NCBI RefSeq assembly: GCF_000385375.1 | Contig: NZ_ARVV01000001.1 | Coordinates: 2,542,001-2,606,000 of the forward strand | From: Methyloversatilis discipulorum | Lineage (GTDB): Bacteria > Pseudomonadota > Gammaproteobacteria > Burkholderiales > Rhodocyclaceae | Direction: 5' to 3' | Length of the DNA stretch: 64,000 bases | Part shown: positions 63,872-64,000 of the stretch, piece by piece | Layout of the letters: each line of letters begins with the position of its first letter | Position numbering within the stretch: position 1 is the stretch's first letter | The notes under the pieces: model-generated | Told to the model about the DNA's origin: nothing | Database searches by the model: none | The model's input: the letters and a program-made list of their open reading frames with translations, nothing else | Position numbers and translations under genes: made by a program

Positions 63872-64000
63872 GGGTATCCTCTCTTGAACATGGGGCGATC
63901 GCTTGTTGCGGCGACCGTGTACTTTCCTGTCGCACCGGGTGGGTGCGCGGGAAGCCGGCATTCTAGTTAAAGTCGCTGTTGCGCTGCGGAAATTTTTCCG

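Noticed and set aside
61517..63970. An 817-codon plus-strand frame opposite ppsA
   Set aside because: PpsA motifs on the minus strand are unambiguous, and the opposite frame is low-complexity with no recognisable domain and no ribosome site.

Overview
The window is GC-rich, densely coded chromosomal DNA of a betaproteobacterium. The gene set points to the Rhodocyclales/Burkholderiales: several exported proteins with PEP-CTERM tails, a lexA-imuA-imuB operon, an acs / CBS-DUF294 / DUF4212 / acetate-symporter module, a fused cysNC, an NADP-type glutamate dehydrogenase and a DSF-synthase homologue. A Methyloversatilis-like organism would fit, but that placement is inference from gene content. I see no phage, no intact insertion sequence, no CRISPR array and no rRNA. 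One tRNA-Ser(GGA) is present.

Layout. 0-5.3 kb: the tail of a TonB-dependent receptor, then exported proteins: two paralogues (only one with a PEP-CTERM tail), a PEP-CTERM trypsin-like protease, and a PEP-CTERM metalloprotease-like protein that has lost its HExxH motif. 5.3-8.3 kb: a sigma-54 response regulator and its membrane histidine kinase. Palindromic CAACCACC elements and sigma-54-like promoters lie on both sides of this pair. 8.3-15 kb: tRNA-Ser and the acetate uptake/activation operon. 15-20.4 kb: an UPF0114 membrane protein, class I fumarase, a cation/proton antiporter, a YbdK-type ligase and a DUF456 protein. 20.4-24.6 kb: three type II pseudopilins, galE, slyD and a Bcp-type peroxiredoxin. 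24.6-31.7 kb: another PEP-CTERM protein with a sigma-54-like promoter, the SOS operon lexA-imuA-imuB, a MOSC protein, a FecR-like protein and a GspE-type ATPase. 32-41 kb: an orphan RpfF-like DSF synthase, a DsbD/redoxin pair, a large soluble tandem-sensor CheW protein, and uvrB. 41-46.5 kb: nitrogen and lipid genes (aromatic/aspartate aminotransferase, gdhA, amtB with a sigma-54-like promoter, pldA). 46.5-56.2 kb: an orphan kinase, a YhiN flavoprotein, an SLC13-type transporter and the sulfate activation genes (cysQ, cysD, cysNC); an IS630-like DNA-binding frame runs without a stop into cysD. 56.2-64 kb: a GGDEF-EAL protein translationally coupled to a PhnD-like binding lipoprotein, a cold-shock gene with a leader hairpin, and ppsA.

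Signalling is prominent: a sigma-54 two-component pair, a DSF synthase, a c-di-GMP sensor with its binding protein, a CheW-coupled sensor and an orphan kinase. The points most worth following up are the possible sigma-54/palindrome circuit around the PEP-CTERM genes, the pseudo-metalloprotease, the IS630-like frame open into cysD, and the soluble duplicated-sensor CheW protein. All functions are read from sequence motifs and family knowledge; no database search was possible.
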